This document shows, in pieces, positions 1-8,476 of a stretch of 64,000 bases of DNA; positions within the stretch are counted from its first letter, which is position 1, and every line of letters begins with the position of its first letter. A program made the translations under genes and the position numbers. The stretch is from Rheinheimera soli. Its GTDB lineage: Bacteria; Pseudomonadota; Gammaproteobacteria; Enterobacterales; Alteromonadaceae. The DNA lies in the NCBI RefSeq assembly GCF_021290985.1, contig NZ_JAJOYU010000019.1, positions 1 through 64,000 of the forward strand, read 5' to 3'. Below the pieces are notes generated by a model. It made no database searches. It had not been told where the DNA came from and worked only from the letters and a program-made list of their open reading frames with translations.

Positions 1-10
1 AAAATGAAAA

Positions 11-34
11 AACCGGCACTAAGGCCGGTTTTAA
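11..34 (-). terminator. Intrinsic terminator of the first M28 peptidase gene
   Basis: A 7-bp stem (AACCGGC / GCCGGTT) with a 6-nt loop is followed on the minus strand by a T-rich run, the complement of positions 1-10. It lies about 20 bp past the stop codon of the M28 gene. The plus strand also ends in TTTT, so it may work in both directions. Confidence 0.75.
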
Positions 35-51
35 TACGAACTAAGAACAGA

Positions 52-1680
52 TCACTTTTGTAATGACTGGTCCCGTATCGCTTTAAATTCTTTACCAGGC
101 AACCAGTTGGGCCAGCTTTGGCTGTTCGCCACTTCTAAGCCAACCTGATAAAACAGAAATAAATCCTGCTGCGAACCGCGTAAATCCCATTTGGGGTCGA
201 ACTCGTCATTGACCTTATGGTAGTAATCTGTGACGTAGTTTTTACGTTGCTGTAAGCCCCAATCTTTACCATGGGCTACGCTGTCGATGCCACCACGGGC
301 GTACAGCATAGGCACACCTTTTTTCGCCAGATTAAAGTGGTCTGAGCGGTAATAAAAACCATCCTGCGGTGTAGGTTCAGGCGCTATATAGCGGTTTTGC
401 GCTTTGGCGTATTTATCCAGTATAGGCTCAAGCTCTGAGCTGCCGTAACCAAACACCATCACGTCACGCATAGGGCCATAGACATTCATAATGTCCATAT
501 TGATACCGGCCACAGTTTTACTCACTGGAAACAACGGGTTTTCTGCATACCAGGCAGAGCCCAGTAAGCCCCGCTCTTCCACTGTGACTGCAAGAAAGGC
601 GATAGAACGTTCTGGTGCCGGGCCTTGCTTAAACTTTTCAGCCAGCGCTAATAAAGCCGCCACACCGCCTGCATTGTCTTGTGCGCCGTTAAAAATCTTG
701 TCGTCGCTGCGGCTGAAATCCAGACCAAAATGGTCCCAGTGCGCCATATAAATGACAGCTTCATCCGGCTTTTTACTACCCGGAATAAAACCTATCACGT
801 TATTGGAATCAATTTCGCGCAGGTTGTTTTTGATGCTGATGCTGGCTTTGGCATTCAGGGGTATAGCTTTAAAATCAGGCTTTAAAGCACGCTCTTTCAT
901 CTGTTTTAAGCTGCTGCCATTGGCGGCAAATAAGCGTTCGGCGGCGTCCAGCGATAACCAGCCCTCCACTTCGGCTTTGTGCATGTTTTTGTTGGCATTG
1001 GCCAGTTCAAAACGGATAGGACTGGTGCCTGCAACAACGTTCCAGCCGTAGCTGGCGGCTTCAGTTTCGTGCACTATCAATACCATAGCTGCCCCCTGAC
1101 GGGCCGCTTCTTCGTATTTGTAAGTCCAGCGGCCATAATAGGTCATGGCGTTGCCGGTAAAGAGCTTGGCATCCTGAGTGGCAAAGCCAGGGTCATTCAC
1201 CAGCACGACCACTGTTTTGCCTTTTACATCTAAATCTTTGTAATCGTTCCAGTTGTATTCAGGTGCCACTATGCCGTAACCGGCAAATACCATTTCGCTG
1301 TTCTCGAGTTTAATCTCCGGCAGCATTCGGGTCGACCAGGCCATCATATCGGTTTTGTAACCCAGGGTAGCTGCGGTTTTATCCCCTGTTAAAGTCATGC
1401 CAGATACAGCCACAGGGTCAATTTGCACCACAGGCACAGCCTGGCGATAACTGCCGTTTTTATAGGGAGTTAAACCTAAACGCTTAAATTCAGTTTCAAG
1501 GTAAGCCACAGTGCGCTTTTCACCTTCAGTGGCAGGAGCCCGGCCTTGCATTTCATCTGACGCTAATTTCTCAAAATAGCGGGAGAAGTTAGGGTTAAAG
1601 TCGGTTTGTACTAATGCCGGCTCTGCGGCACTGGCGGTAAAAACCAGACCTAAAGCCAGGGTACTTATTAACTTTTTCAT
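52..1680 (-). CDS. Secreted M28 family metallopeptidase with PA-type insert
   Basis: Zinc-dependent exopeptidase of the M28 family, likely an aminopeptidase acting outside the cytoplasm. The start at 1680 is chosen because AAGGAAAT precedes it and it begins a clean signal peptide (MKKLISTLALGLVFTASAAE); the 11-residue upstream extension has no function I can see. Metal ligands are recognisable in order: His in AHWDHFG, Asp in GAQDNAGG, the Glu pair in TVEERGLLGS, Asp in INMDIMN, and His in YRSDHFNLAKKGVP. The central part before the catalytic domain (EMVFAGYGIVAPEYNWNDYKDLDVKGKTVVV) looks like a PA-type insert. 542 aa, usual for two-domain M28 enzymes. It follows a closely similar paralogue (1742-3445) in the same direction with a 61-bp gap, so the two probably share a transcript. 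Substrate specificity cannot be told from sequence. Confidence 0.9.
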   Translation of the reverse strand: MKKLISTLALGLVFTASAAEPALVQTDFNPNFSRYFEKLASDEMQGRAPATEGEKRTVAYLETEFKRLGLTPYKNGSYRQAVPVVQIDPVAVSGMTLTGDKTAATLGYKTDMMAWSTRMLPEIKLENSEMVFAGYGIVAPEYNWNDYKDLDVKGKTVVVLVNDPGFATQDAKLFTGNAMTYYGRWTYKYEEAARQGAAMVLIVHETEAASYGWNVVAGTSPIRFELANANKNMHKAEVEGWLSLDAAERLFAANGSSLKQMKERALKPDFKAIPLNAKASISIKNNLREIDSNNVIGFIPGSKKPDEAVIYMAHWDHFGLDFSRSDDKIFNGAQDNAGGVAALLALAEKFKQGPAPERSIAFLAVTVEERGLLGSAWYAENPLFPVSKTVAGINMDIMNVYGPMRDVMVFGYGSSELEPILDKYAKAQNRYIAPEPTPQDGFYYRSDHFNLAKKGVPMLYARGGIDSVAHGKDWGLQQRKNYVTDYYHKVNDEFDPKWDLRGSQQDLFLFYQVGLEVANSQSWPNWLPGKEFKAIRDQSLQK

Positions 1681-1741
1681 AGATTTCCTTTTAAAAAAAT
1701 AAGGCAGAGTCAATGCTCTGCCTTATGGTCTTTTACTAACC

Positions 1742-3445
1742 TTATTTCGCTGCCAGAGACGCGTCGCGTATCGCACGGAACTCACGGCCTTCAAACCAGT
1801 TTGGCCACTGTTCTGAGTTCGCCAGATCAGCACCTACCTGATAAAACACATTCATATCCTGCTGCACACCACGCAAATCCCAGCTGTCATTAAATTCGTC
1901 AGCGGCTTTGTGATAACAACAGACGTTGTATTCTTTCTTCTGAGCAGCGCCCCACTCTTTACCATGTTCAAAGCTGTCGATGCCGCCTTTAGCGTACAGC
2001 ATTGGCACCCCTACTTTGGCCAGATTGAAGTGGTCGGAGCGGTAGAAAGAACCATGCTCAGGACTTGGCTCAGGCGCTACATAACGGCCTTGCTGTTCAG
2101 TGTATTTGGTCAGAATGCTTTCCAGCTCTGAGTTGTTATGTCCAACCACCACCATATCTTTCATCGGACCATAGACGTTCATCACGTCCATATTGATGCC
2201 AGCTATAGTTTTATTCAGCGGGAACACCGGATTTTGTGCATACCAGGCTGAGCCTAATAAACCACGTTCTTCAGCTGTTACCGCAAGGAAAGCTACTGAA
2301 CGTTTGGGTTGTGGCTGCTTCACAAAATGTTCAGCTAAGGCCATGATGGCAGCTGTACCGCTGGCGTTATCCTGTGCACCATTAAAGACTTTGTCTTTTG
2401 GATTGGAGAAATCCACCCCTAAGTGATCCCAGTGCGCCATATACAGCACCACTTCGTCCGGTTTTTCTGAGCCTTCGATATAGCCCATCACGTTATTGGA
2501 GGTCAGCTCACTGATATTGTTTTTCACTGAAACCGAAGCTTTCACGCCCATTGCTACAGGTGCAAAGTCTTTGCTCAGTGCTTTTTGACGCATAGTGTCA
2601 ATGTCCGTGCCCATAGCAGCAAAGAGTTGCTGAGCCGATTCAGTGGTCAGCCAGCCTTCCACTTTGGATCTGTCCATGTTTTTATTGGCATTGATCAGGT
2701 CAAACTTAGTAGGCGATCCGCCTGCTATGACCTGCCAGCCATAAGAGGCAGGTTCTGTCTCATGGATAATCAGCGCCATAGCTGCACCCTGACGGGCCGC
2801 TTCTTCAAACTTGTAAGTCCAGCGACCGTAATACGTCATGGCATTGCCAGTGAACAGGTTTGGATCTTTAGTAGCAAAGCCCGGATCGTTGACAAACATC
2901 ACCACGGTTTTGCCTTTTACATCCAGGCCTTCGTAGTCGTTCCAGTTGTATTCCGGTGCCACTATGCCGTAACCGACAAACACCAGTTCACTGTCTTTTA
3001 CTTCAACCTGCTCAGTCACTTGCGTGGTCCAGGCCATCATTTGTTCTTTGTATTTCAGCTCTGTGGTCAGCTTGTCGCCCGACAGTTGCATGCCAGACAC
3101 TTCTTTAGGGTCAATACGCACTAAAGACACAGGCTGCAGGTAGCTATCGCCATTAATGCCTTTTAAGCCAATGCGCTTAAAATGCTCTGAGATATAGTTA
3201 ATGGTTTTTTCTTCGCCCGGCGTGGCAGGCATGCGGCCCTGAAATTCATCAGAAGCCAGAGTTTTTAAGTAGTCTTTGTACGCTGAGTTAAACTCAGTCC
3301 CCATCAAAGCACTGGCGGCTTTGGCTGGTTCAACTGCTGCAGTGGTCGCGCTTTGCTCTGGTTCAGCTGGTTTAGAACAAGCTGTTAGGGTTAAAGCGGC
3401 CATCATGGTCAGCGTTGTGGCTGAAAACCAAAATTGTGGTTTCAT
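1742..3445 (-). CDS. M28 family metallopeptidase, lipoprotein
   Basis: Paralogue of the downstream M28 gene, 567 aa. It begins with a lipoprotein signal (lipobox LTAC, Cys23), so it is probably membrane-anchored, whereas its neighbour has an ordinary signal peptide. The same zinc ligands are present: AHWDHLG, GAQDNASG, TAEERGLLGS, INMDVMN and YRSDHFNLAKVGVP. The pre-catalytic PA-like segment (ELVFVGYGIVAPEYNWNDYEGLDVKGKTVV) is almost the same as in the neighbour, which points to tandem duplication followed by a change of signal peptide. Probable aminopeptidase of the periplasm or cell surface. Start supported by GGAG about 8 nt upstream (reverse strand of ACTCCC). Confidence 0.9.
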   Translation of the reverse strand: MKPQFWFSATTLTMMAALTLTACSKPAEPEQSATTAAVEPAKAASALMGTEFNSAYKDYLKTLASDEFQGRMPATPGEEKTINYISEHFKRIGLKGINGDSYLQPVSLVRIDPKEVSGMQLSGDKLTTELKYKEQMMAWTTQVTEQVEVKDSELVFVGYGIVAPEYNWNDYEGLDVKGKTVVMFVNDPGFATKDPNLFTGNAMTYYGRWTYKFEEAARQGAAMALIIHETEPASYGWQVIAGGSPTKFDLINANKNMDRSKVEGWLTTESAQQLFAAMGTDIDTMRQKALSKDFAPVAMGVKASVSVKNNISELTSNNVMGYIEGSEKPDEVVLYMAHWDHLGVDFSNPKDKVFNGAQDNASGTAAIMALAEHFVKQPQPKRSVAFLAVTAEERGLLGSAWYAQNPVFPLNKTIAGINMDVMNVYGPMKDMVVVGHNNSELESILTKYTEQQGRYVAPEPSPEHGSFYRSDHFNLAKVGVPMLYAKGGIDSFEHGKEWGAAQKKEYNVCCYHKAADEFNDSWDLRGVQQDMNVFYQVGADLANSEQWPNWFEGREFRAIRDASLAAK

Positions 3446-3512
3446 AACACTCCCGGATTATTATTGTTTTGTTTATCTATATAAACGAACTCTTCGATAC
3501 TAACCAAGACAA

Positions 3513-3540
3513 CTGCGACGCACCAGATCAGTGGTCGCAG
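3513..3540. repeat. Inverted repeat between two minus-strand genes
   Basis: CTGCGAC and GTCGCAG flank a nested ACCA-gatcag-TGGT stem. It lies in the 132-bp gap after the 3578-4177 gene. No good T-run follows on the minus strand, so it is a weak terminator candidate at best. Confidence 0.3.
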
Positions 3541-3577
3541 CTTTTGCCCCGTTAAAGGAGAATGGCGTTAAAACAGC

Positions 3578-4177
3578 TTATTTAGCCGCACCCCAGTTCG
3601 CTTTTGGTAAGGCGACTGCTTTAGTTAAATCAAAGTCGACTCGAAATTCACGGCCTTCGCGGGTTAATCTATAGCTAAAACTTTCATTTGGGTATAAATA
3701 CATATGCCAGGTGTTGCCGATAGACTGTGGCATTTTAGTTTTAATAAACAGGTTTTTAGAATAATCGTCAGCAGGGAAACTCTGAGCTTCAGTCCAGCCC
3801 GGAGTTGCTGTATGGCCACCGTACATAGTGGAGATGTCATCGCTGCCATCTTCATGTTTATGCTGATGCTGTAATTGCAGGCCATCAGCTGTTTTAGTAA
3901 TAATCCAGGTGCGTGAACGGTTTTCACCCACCACAAAAGGCACCTGAATTTGTGTGTCGCTGCAGTCGCGCACATGCATCACCATATCGCCGCTAAAAGC
4001 CGCACTTGGCTGATTATCCAGCGTGGTTTTACCGGCAAAAGCTTTACCACAAAGCGATTTTAATTGATCAAAAAACTGCAGCTGTGCCGGGCTTGGTGCC
4101 GCAGCAGCAGACAAAGACATAAAAGTGGCAGCTAAGGTAAAGGTGTTGATAAGTAATGTTTTTTTAGTTATTTGCAT
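3578..4177 (-). CDS. Exported protein of unknown function (199 aa)
   Basis: I do not recognise the family. The N-terminus is a clear Sec signal peptide (MQITKKTLLINTFTLAATFM, cleavage after SAAAA), so the mature protein is periplasmic or secreted. The mature part is about 175 aa with no transmembrane segment, two Cys (LCGKAF, RDCSD) that could form a disulphide, and several aromatic and His residues (HQHKHEDGSDD, MYGGHTATPGW). The start at 4177 has a good ribosome site (AAAGGAGT). It is divergent from the 4259 gene. No catalytic motif is visible. Confidence 0.75.
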   Translation of the reverse strand: MQITKKTLLINTFTLAATFMSLSAAAAPSPAQLQFFDQLKSLCGKAFAGKTTLDNQPSAAFSGDMVMHVRDCSDTQIQVPFVVGENRSRTWIITKTADGLQLQHQHKHEDGSDDISTMYGGHTATPGWTEAQSFPADDYSKNLFIKTKMPQSIGNTWHMYLYPNESFSYRLTREGREFRVDFDLTKAVALPKANWGAAK

Positions 4178-4258
4178 CAGTGGACTCCTTTTTTAGTCAC
4201 CGCACTATACCTTTAATAACGGCAAAAACGCAAAGCACCACAACAACAGGAAAATCTG

Positions 4259-4525
4259 ATGCAAAACTTAATAGATGCAAAATTGCTGATGAAAGTATTC
4301 AGCAAAGTGGAACAACAGGGCAAGCCCGTGGACACGCCTTTTGGCAAAGGGTTTGAGCTGGACGGTATGACTATTGCCAGCGGCTTTGATGGCTACGATT
4401 TATATTTTGTGGCTGATCAGGTGACTGTCACTTTAGGTTTTCATCAGAAGTATCATATAGATGCAAAAGATGAAGAGCATATAGAGCAGTTTATCCAGCG
4501 TTTAAAACGTATAGATGCAAAGTAG
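4259..4525 (+). CDS. Small DUF3081-like protein (88 aa)
   Basis: Cytoplasmic 88-aa protein with no signal peptide. The pattern FELDGMTIASGFDGYDLYF...VTLGFHQKYHIDAK...FIQRLKRID resembles the DUF3081 family of short gammaproteobacterial proteins; I base this on memory of the family and it should be checked. No function is known to me. It is divergent from the preceding exported protein, with an 81-bp shared promoter region, and a GGAAAA sequence lies about 7 nt before the start. Confidence 0.7.
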   Translation: MQNLIDAKLLMKVFSKVEQQGKPVDTPFGKGFELDGMTIASGFDGYDLYFVADQVTVTLGFHQKYHIDAKDEEHIEQFIQRLKRIDAK

Positions 4526-4572
4526 CCAGCTCAAAGCGAATAGCTGCCTAATGAAAACGTATGCAGGAAAAA

Positions 4573-4585
4573 GGTCTGACAGACC
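4573..4585. promoter_or_regulatory. 13-bp palindrome upstream of the amylase gene
   Basis: GGTCTGACAGACC is perfectly symmetric around a central base and lies 44 bp before the amylase ATG. It could be an operator for a sugar regulator or the stem of a leader hairpin. No regulator gene is nearby. Confidence 0.3.
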
Positions 4586-4628
4586 GGCTGTGTTAGCATA
4601 AGGAAAAACGATATGGATACAGACGAAA

Positions 4629-6566
4629 ATGCATCTTTCTATTTATTCCAAATGCAGCCGCAAAAAAGCCTGGCTGCTCAGCGCCTTTGCTTTGGCTTTA
4701 GTAGCGTCCTGCGGTAAGGCTCCAGTGCAAAACCAAACGCCAGCCACAGAAGTCAAAAAAGCGGCAGAAAAGCCTGCGCCAGTTGCAGCACAAGCCGAAG
4801 CTCAAACAGGTAAGGTTGTGGTGTATCAGATGTTCACCCGCTTATTTGGCAATACCAATAGCACCAATCAGCCCTGGGGCACTATTGAACAAAACGGTGT
4901 GGGTAAATTTAACGATATCAATGAAGCTGCGCTGAAAGGCATTAAAGAGCTGGGCGCAAGCTATGTCTGGTACACAGGTATTTTGCACCATGCGGTGATC
5001 CGCGATTACAGCGCTTATGGTATCAGCCATGACGACCCTGATGTGGTGAAAGGCCGCGCCGGTTCTCCTTATGCGGTAAAAGATTATTACAGCGTCAACC
5101 CGGATTTAGCTGTGGATCCGGCCAAACGACTGGAAGAATTTCAGGCGCTGATCAACCGCACTCATGCACAAGGCTTAAAAGTCATTATTGATATAGTGCC
5201 AAACCATGTGGCACGTCATTATCAATCACTGCATAAACCCGAAGGTATCGAGGATTTTGGTGCCAATGACGACACTAGTGTGGAATACAAACGCGATAAC
5301 AACTTCTATTACGTGGTGGGCCAGCCTTTTCAGGTGCCAACACCACAAAACGGTTACCAGCCTTTAGGCGGCGAAGCGCATCCACTGTCTGACGGTAAAT
5401 TTGAAGAAAACCCGGCGAAATGGACAGGCAATGGCTCTCGTTTAGCTCAGCCGGACTTTAACGATTGGTATGAAACCGTGAAAGTAAACTACGGTGTCAA
5501 ACCAGACGGCAGTTACGACTTTGACAGCCTGCCTGCCGACTACGCCACTAAATCAGTACAAGAACATGCCGCCTTCTGGCAGGGCAAAGACGTACCAAAC
5601 TCCTGGCTGAAATTCCGTGATATCACCTTCTACTGGCTGGATAAAGGCGTAGACGGTTTCCGTTTTGATATGGCCGAAATGGTGCCGGTAGAATTCTGGA
5701 GCTTTTTAAACTCCAGCATTAAAAGCAAAAACCCAAATGCCTTTTTATTGGCTGAAGTCTATAACCCGGCCTTGTACCGTGACTACATTCGTTTAGGCAA
5801 AATGGATTATCTGTACGACAAAGTAGAAATGTACGACAGCCTGAAATTAGTAATGCAAGGCACAGGCAGCACTGATGCCATCGCCAGCGTACAACAAGGT
5901 ATGGCTGATATTGAACACCATATGCTGCACTTTTTAGAAAACCACGACGAGCAGCGTATTGCCGCCCCTGAATTTGCCGGTGATGCCAATAAAGCCAAAC
6001 CCGCTATGGTGGTTTCGGCCTTAATCAGCAGTTCTCCAACTATGTTGTATTTTGGTCAGGACGTAGGTGAAGCAGGCGCTTTAGATTCAGGTTTTGGCGA
6101 CCCAAGCCGCACTACTATTTTTGATTACGCTGGTGTGCCCGCTCACCAAAACTGGTTAAACGACGGTAAATACGATGGCGGAAAATTAACGCCAGAACAA
6201 AAACAACTGCGTGAGTTTTATAAAAAGTTAATGACCTTATCAGCGACAGAAGCAGTCTTTAACGGTGCTTACCAAGAGCTGCATACAGTAAACAAAGGAA
6301 CTGAAGGTTATACCGATAAAACCTACGCTTTCGCCCGTTTTAACGATAAAACCAAAGTGATAGTGGCAAGCAACTTCGCCACCACAGCCACCAGCTTTGT
6401 ATTAAAACTGCCTGCAGATTTAGTGCAACAATGGAAATTAAGCGGTAGCGGCTATGAACTAAAAGATCTGTTATCTGAGCGCAAAGCTTCGTTAAAAGTG
6501 ACAGGTGATCAAGCTTCGCTGCAAATCGACTTAGCGCCGCTGGAGTCTGTGGTGCTGAAGTTTTGA
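4629..6566 (+). CDS. Alpha-amylase family glycosidase (GH13), lipoprotein
   Basis: Starch or maltodextrin hydrolase of family GH13, 645 aa. The signal ends in a lipobox (VASC, Cys28) followed by a Lys/Ala/Pro/Glu-rich linker to about residue 60, so the enzyme is anchored to a membrane. The four GH13 regions are all present: region I DIVPNHV, region II GFRFDMAEM (nucleophile Asp near 348), region III FLLAEVYNP (acid/base Glu near 376) and region IV FLENHDEQR (transition-state Asp near 440). A beta-rich C-terminal domain follows from about residue 550. The start has only a weak ribosome site; an AGGAAA lies 25 nt away, but the other ATG at 4613 is in another frame. No other maltose genes are adjacent. 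A strong terminator follows. Confidence 0.92.
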   Translation: MHLSIYSKCSRKKAWLLSAFALALVASCGKAPVQNQTPATEVKKAAEKPAPVAAQAEAQTGKVVVYQMFTRLFGNTNSTNQPWGTIEQNGVGKFNDINEAALKGIKELGASYVWYTGILHHAVIRDYSAYGISHDDPDVVKGRAGSPYAVKDYYSVNPDLAVDPAKRLEEFQALINRTHAQGLKVIIDIVPNHVARHYQSLHKPEGIEDFGANDDTSVEYKRDNNFYYVVGQPFQVPTPQNGYQPLGGEAHPLSDGKFEENPAKWTGNGSRLAQPDFNDWYETVKVNYGVKPDGSYDFDSLPADYATKSVQEHAAFWQGKDVPNSWLKFRDITFYWLDKGVDGFRFDMAEMVPVEFWSFLNSSIKSKNPNAFLLAEVYNPALYRDYIRLGKMDYLYDKVEMYDSLKLVMQGTGSTDAIASVQQGMADIEHHMLHFLENHDEQRIAAPEFAGDANKAKPAMVVSALISSSPTMLYFGQDVGEAGALDSGFGDPSRTTIFDYAGVPAHQNWLNDGKYDGGKLTPEQKQLREFYKKLMTLSATEAVFNGAYQELHTVNKGTEGYTDKTYAFARFNDKTKVIVASNFATTATSFVLKLPADLVQQWKLSGSGYELKDLLSERKASLKVTGDQASLQIDLAPLESVVLKF

Positions 6567-6588
6567 TGGTTAAATTGGCTTTTAATCT

Positions 6589-6611
6589 AAAAGGCGCCTG
6601 CGGCGCCTTTT
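6589..6611. terminator. Strong intrinsic terminator after the amylase gene
   Basis: A 10-bp perfect stem (AAAAGGCGCC / GGCGCCTTTT) with a 3-nt loop lies 22 bp after the amylase stop. The A-tract before and T-tract after the core make it bidirectional, so it also serves the convergent orphan gene at 6639-7175. Confidence 0.85.
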
Positions 6612-6638
6612 AGTGTTTCAGACTTTCTAAAAAAAATA

Positions 6639-7175
6639 TTACTGAATTGAAGCTCCCTCTTTTTCCAAACCTGAAAGTATCAGCAAATAAATACCCAGGT
6701 CATTTATATGCTTGACCTCCCTCTCTGAATCATCGAGTGTAGGTGACCAATAACAAAACTCTGTATATGACATCCCTGATTTAGGTCTGAAACACCAGGT
6801 CGATCCATCTAACCCCCTTACCTGATCAGATTTAGAATGAATCATCGCAGCAAGATACATGTCTTTGAGTTTCTCAGTTTTTTTTGGGCTCAATTTTACC
6901 TCTGACTTAAAAACGTAGTCTGGCCGGATCTGCTCACGCCAGATAAATCCATGCTGCTGTAATTCAGCGAACAGATAACCTGCATCTTCCTCGATGCAAA
7001 ATCTAAACAGCAGATCATCTCGCAAAGAATTATTAATGCTTAGTTCAAACATTAACCCTGCATGGAGTTTATGTTTAGAACATTTATCCTCACCTGCAGA
7101 AACAGGTTGAGCCACAAACAGCAATAACATAATGAAATATATAAATTTATTTACATTAGCATGCAACAGCCCCAT
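6639..7175 (-). CDS. Orphan exported protein, AT-rich (178 aa)
   Basis: I do not recognise this protein. I place the start at 7175, where GAGGTGG sits about 8 nt upstream and the protein begins with a signal peptide (MGLLHANVNKFIYFIMLLLF, cleavage near PVSAGED); a longer version would start at 7220. The mature part, about 150 aa, has several Cys (EDKCSKH, LFRFCIEEDAG, STWCFRP, TEFCYWSP). Base composition is clearly more AT-rich than the flanking genes, and a degraded gene lies just upstream, so this small patch (about 6.6-7.45 kb) may have been acquired. No motif suggests a function. Confidence 0.55.
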   Translation of the reverse strand: MGLLHANVNKFIYFIMLLLFVAQPVSAGEDKCSKHKLHAGLMFELSINNSLRDDLLFRFCIEEDAGYLFAELQQHGFIWREQIRPDYVFKSEVKLSPKKTEKLKDMYLAAMIHSKSDQVRGLDGSTWCFRPKSGMSYTEFCYWSPTLDDSEREVKHINDLGIYLLILSGLEKEGASIQ

Positions 7176-7313
7176 AGGAACACCACCTCGAACTAAAAGC
7201 CTGAGCAACCTCTGGGTCAATGACCAATTTAAAAATCAAGCCTTGCTCCTTGACTCAAAAGAGGTTTTACAATCACCTAGACGTCAAAAGCCTTTACCAA
7301 TGCTAATGTCACA

Positions 7314-7445
7314 CTACTTACAAAACAGCTTTTTAAACAATGCTTTAGACTTCTGCAGCCCTTCATCCGTAAGCAGCACGGTTTTTGCTTTACCGACTGG
7401 GTCGAGAATACAACCTTTTTCATAAAGCCTGTTTGTTAGATCCCA
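7314..7445 (-). pseudogene. 3' remnant of a DUF6429-family gene
   Basis: Minus-strand translation of this stretch reads WDLTNRLYEKGCILDPVG and then KAKTVLLTDEGLQKSKALF, ending ...KKLFCK and a TAG stop. This matches the C-terminal part of DUF6429-type proteins as I remember them (WD..NRL.EKG.I.DPV.KAKSV..TEEGL....LF.K.F). Only about 43 codons remain of a family normally near 75-80. Directly upstream there is an in-frame TGA, then the stop of the CPBP gene, so the 5' half is gone. The fragment shows an old deletion joined to the end of the neighbouring gene. Family assignment is from memory. Confidence 0.6.
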
Positions 7446-7450
7446 TCAAG

Positions 7451-8212
7451 TCAGGAAACAACCGCCTTCTGCCCCAGTATAGCCAAAGTAAATAGCGTCC
7501 AGTCGTTAATGATATGAGCTCCAGAACACACCCAAAGGTTTTTGGTTTTGATATAAGCCAGAGTCAGCACCAGGCGGGCTGAGCCAATAATGACTAAACA
7601 CTGCAACACATTCCAGTGATAAGTAGGCAGATGGATCAGGGCAAATAAAATCGCCGTCAGTATCCAGGCCGCCCAGATAGCGCGGCCTCTGGGCCAGTGA
7701 AAACAGCTGGTCAATAACCAAAGCAACGCCAGAAAAGGCAAAATGGTAAACAGCTCTTCACCAATCAGCTGGATAAAAGTGCGCAGATAAAACAATACCA
7801 GTTGATAATTCGAGGCCTCTTTAAGCTCTGCAAAGGCTGGGTTGGATTCTGTAGTCCAGAAATTTTCGACCAGCAAAGCGACAGAAAAAGTGACCAGTAA
7901 ATTTAGTAAAGCGAAACCCAGCATCAGCCGCAGTTCCCGCCATCCAACCTTATAAAACAAGGCTTGAAGTTGGTGGCCGCTAAGCAGATACAAAGCGCCT
8001 AACGGAATTAACACAAAAAGTGCAGCCGGAATAAAAGCGGTCAAGTCCCCCCGAAATAGAAGAGCTACGCCGCTAAGTGCTGCTAAACCTGCCGCCACGG
8101 CAAGCATCAGCAGCCCCCACTGCATTGGGGTTAAACCCGTAGGAATAGCGTTATAAAACGGAAAATCACGACCTTGATCTTCCAGCCCTAACCAGCCCGA
8201 TGTTTTACTCAT
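7451..8212 (-). CDS. CPBP-type intramembrane protease homologue
   Basis: Polytopic membrane protein of 253 aa with about 7-8 hydrophobic segments. Features of the CPBP (Abi/CAAX protease-like) family are visible: a Glu pair in IGEELFTIL, the FxxxH motif in FALIHL, and a third-motif His in GAHIINDW. The usual Arg of the EExxxR motif is not present (EELFTI), so activity is uncertain. The start at 8212 is preferred because GGAAGGGA lies 9 nt upstream; a longer form would begin at 8239. These proteins cleave membrane substrates, but the target here is unknown. It seems to be monocistronic. Confidence 0.7.
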   Translation of the reverse strand: MSKTSGWLGLEDQGRDFPFYNAIPTGLTPMQWGLLMLAVAAGLAALSGVALLFRGDLTAFIPAALFVLIPLGALYLLSGHQLQALFYKVGWRELRLMLGFALLNLLVTFSVALLVENFWTTESNPAFAELKEASNYQLVLFYLRTFIQLIGEELFTILPFLALLWLLTSCFHWPRGRAIWAAWILTAILFALIHLPTYHWNVLQCLVIIGSARLVLTLAYIKTKNLWVCSGAHIINDWTLFTLAILGQKAVVS

Positions 8213-8476
8213 TGTTGATTTCCCTTCCTTTGTTAGCACGTTTTTCCGGCCCCTAAATACTTCTGTTTTTCATACAATATCGGCATATATCCAACAGATA
8301 AGACATAGCTTTTTCAGGCCTGTTTAGCATCCAAGCTAGCTGCATTTACCCGGAAGTTCAACCGCTTGCAGGCTGATTGTTCTGATATCAACACAGAACT
8401 AAAGCCAGTTTAAGGCGGTAACAACCAAAGCTACGATTGATAGCTCAATCACAGCTTAGGTCTATGTGCTGGCAGG

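Noticed and set aside
2585-3124. Open frame of 179 codons on the plus strand inside the M28 gene
   Set aside because: It is antisense to a well-supported peptidase, has no ribosome site or recognisable motif, and has a shadow-like composition.
7132-7425. 97-codon plus-strand frame between the orphan gene and the CPBP gene
   Set aside because: The opposite strand of this stretch carries the DUF6429 remnant and the 5' part of the orphan gene; the plus frame has no known features.
8213-8476. Possible RNA gene in the 264-bp gap after the CPBP gene
   Set aside because: A T-loop-like stretch (AGTTCAACCGC) is seen, but no matching stems of a tRNA and no terminator.
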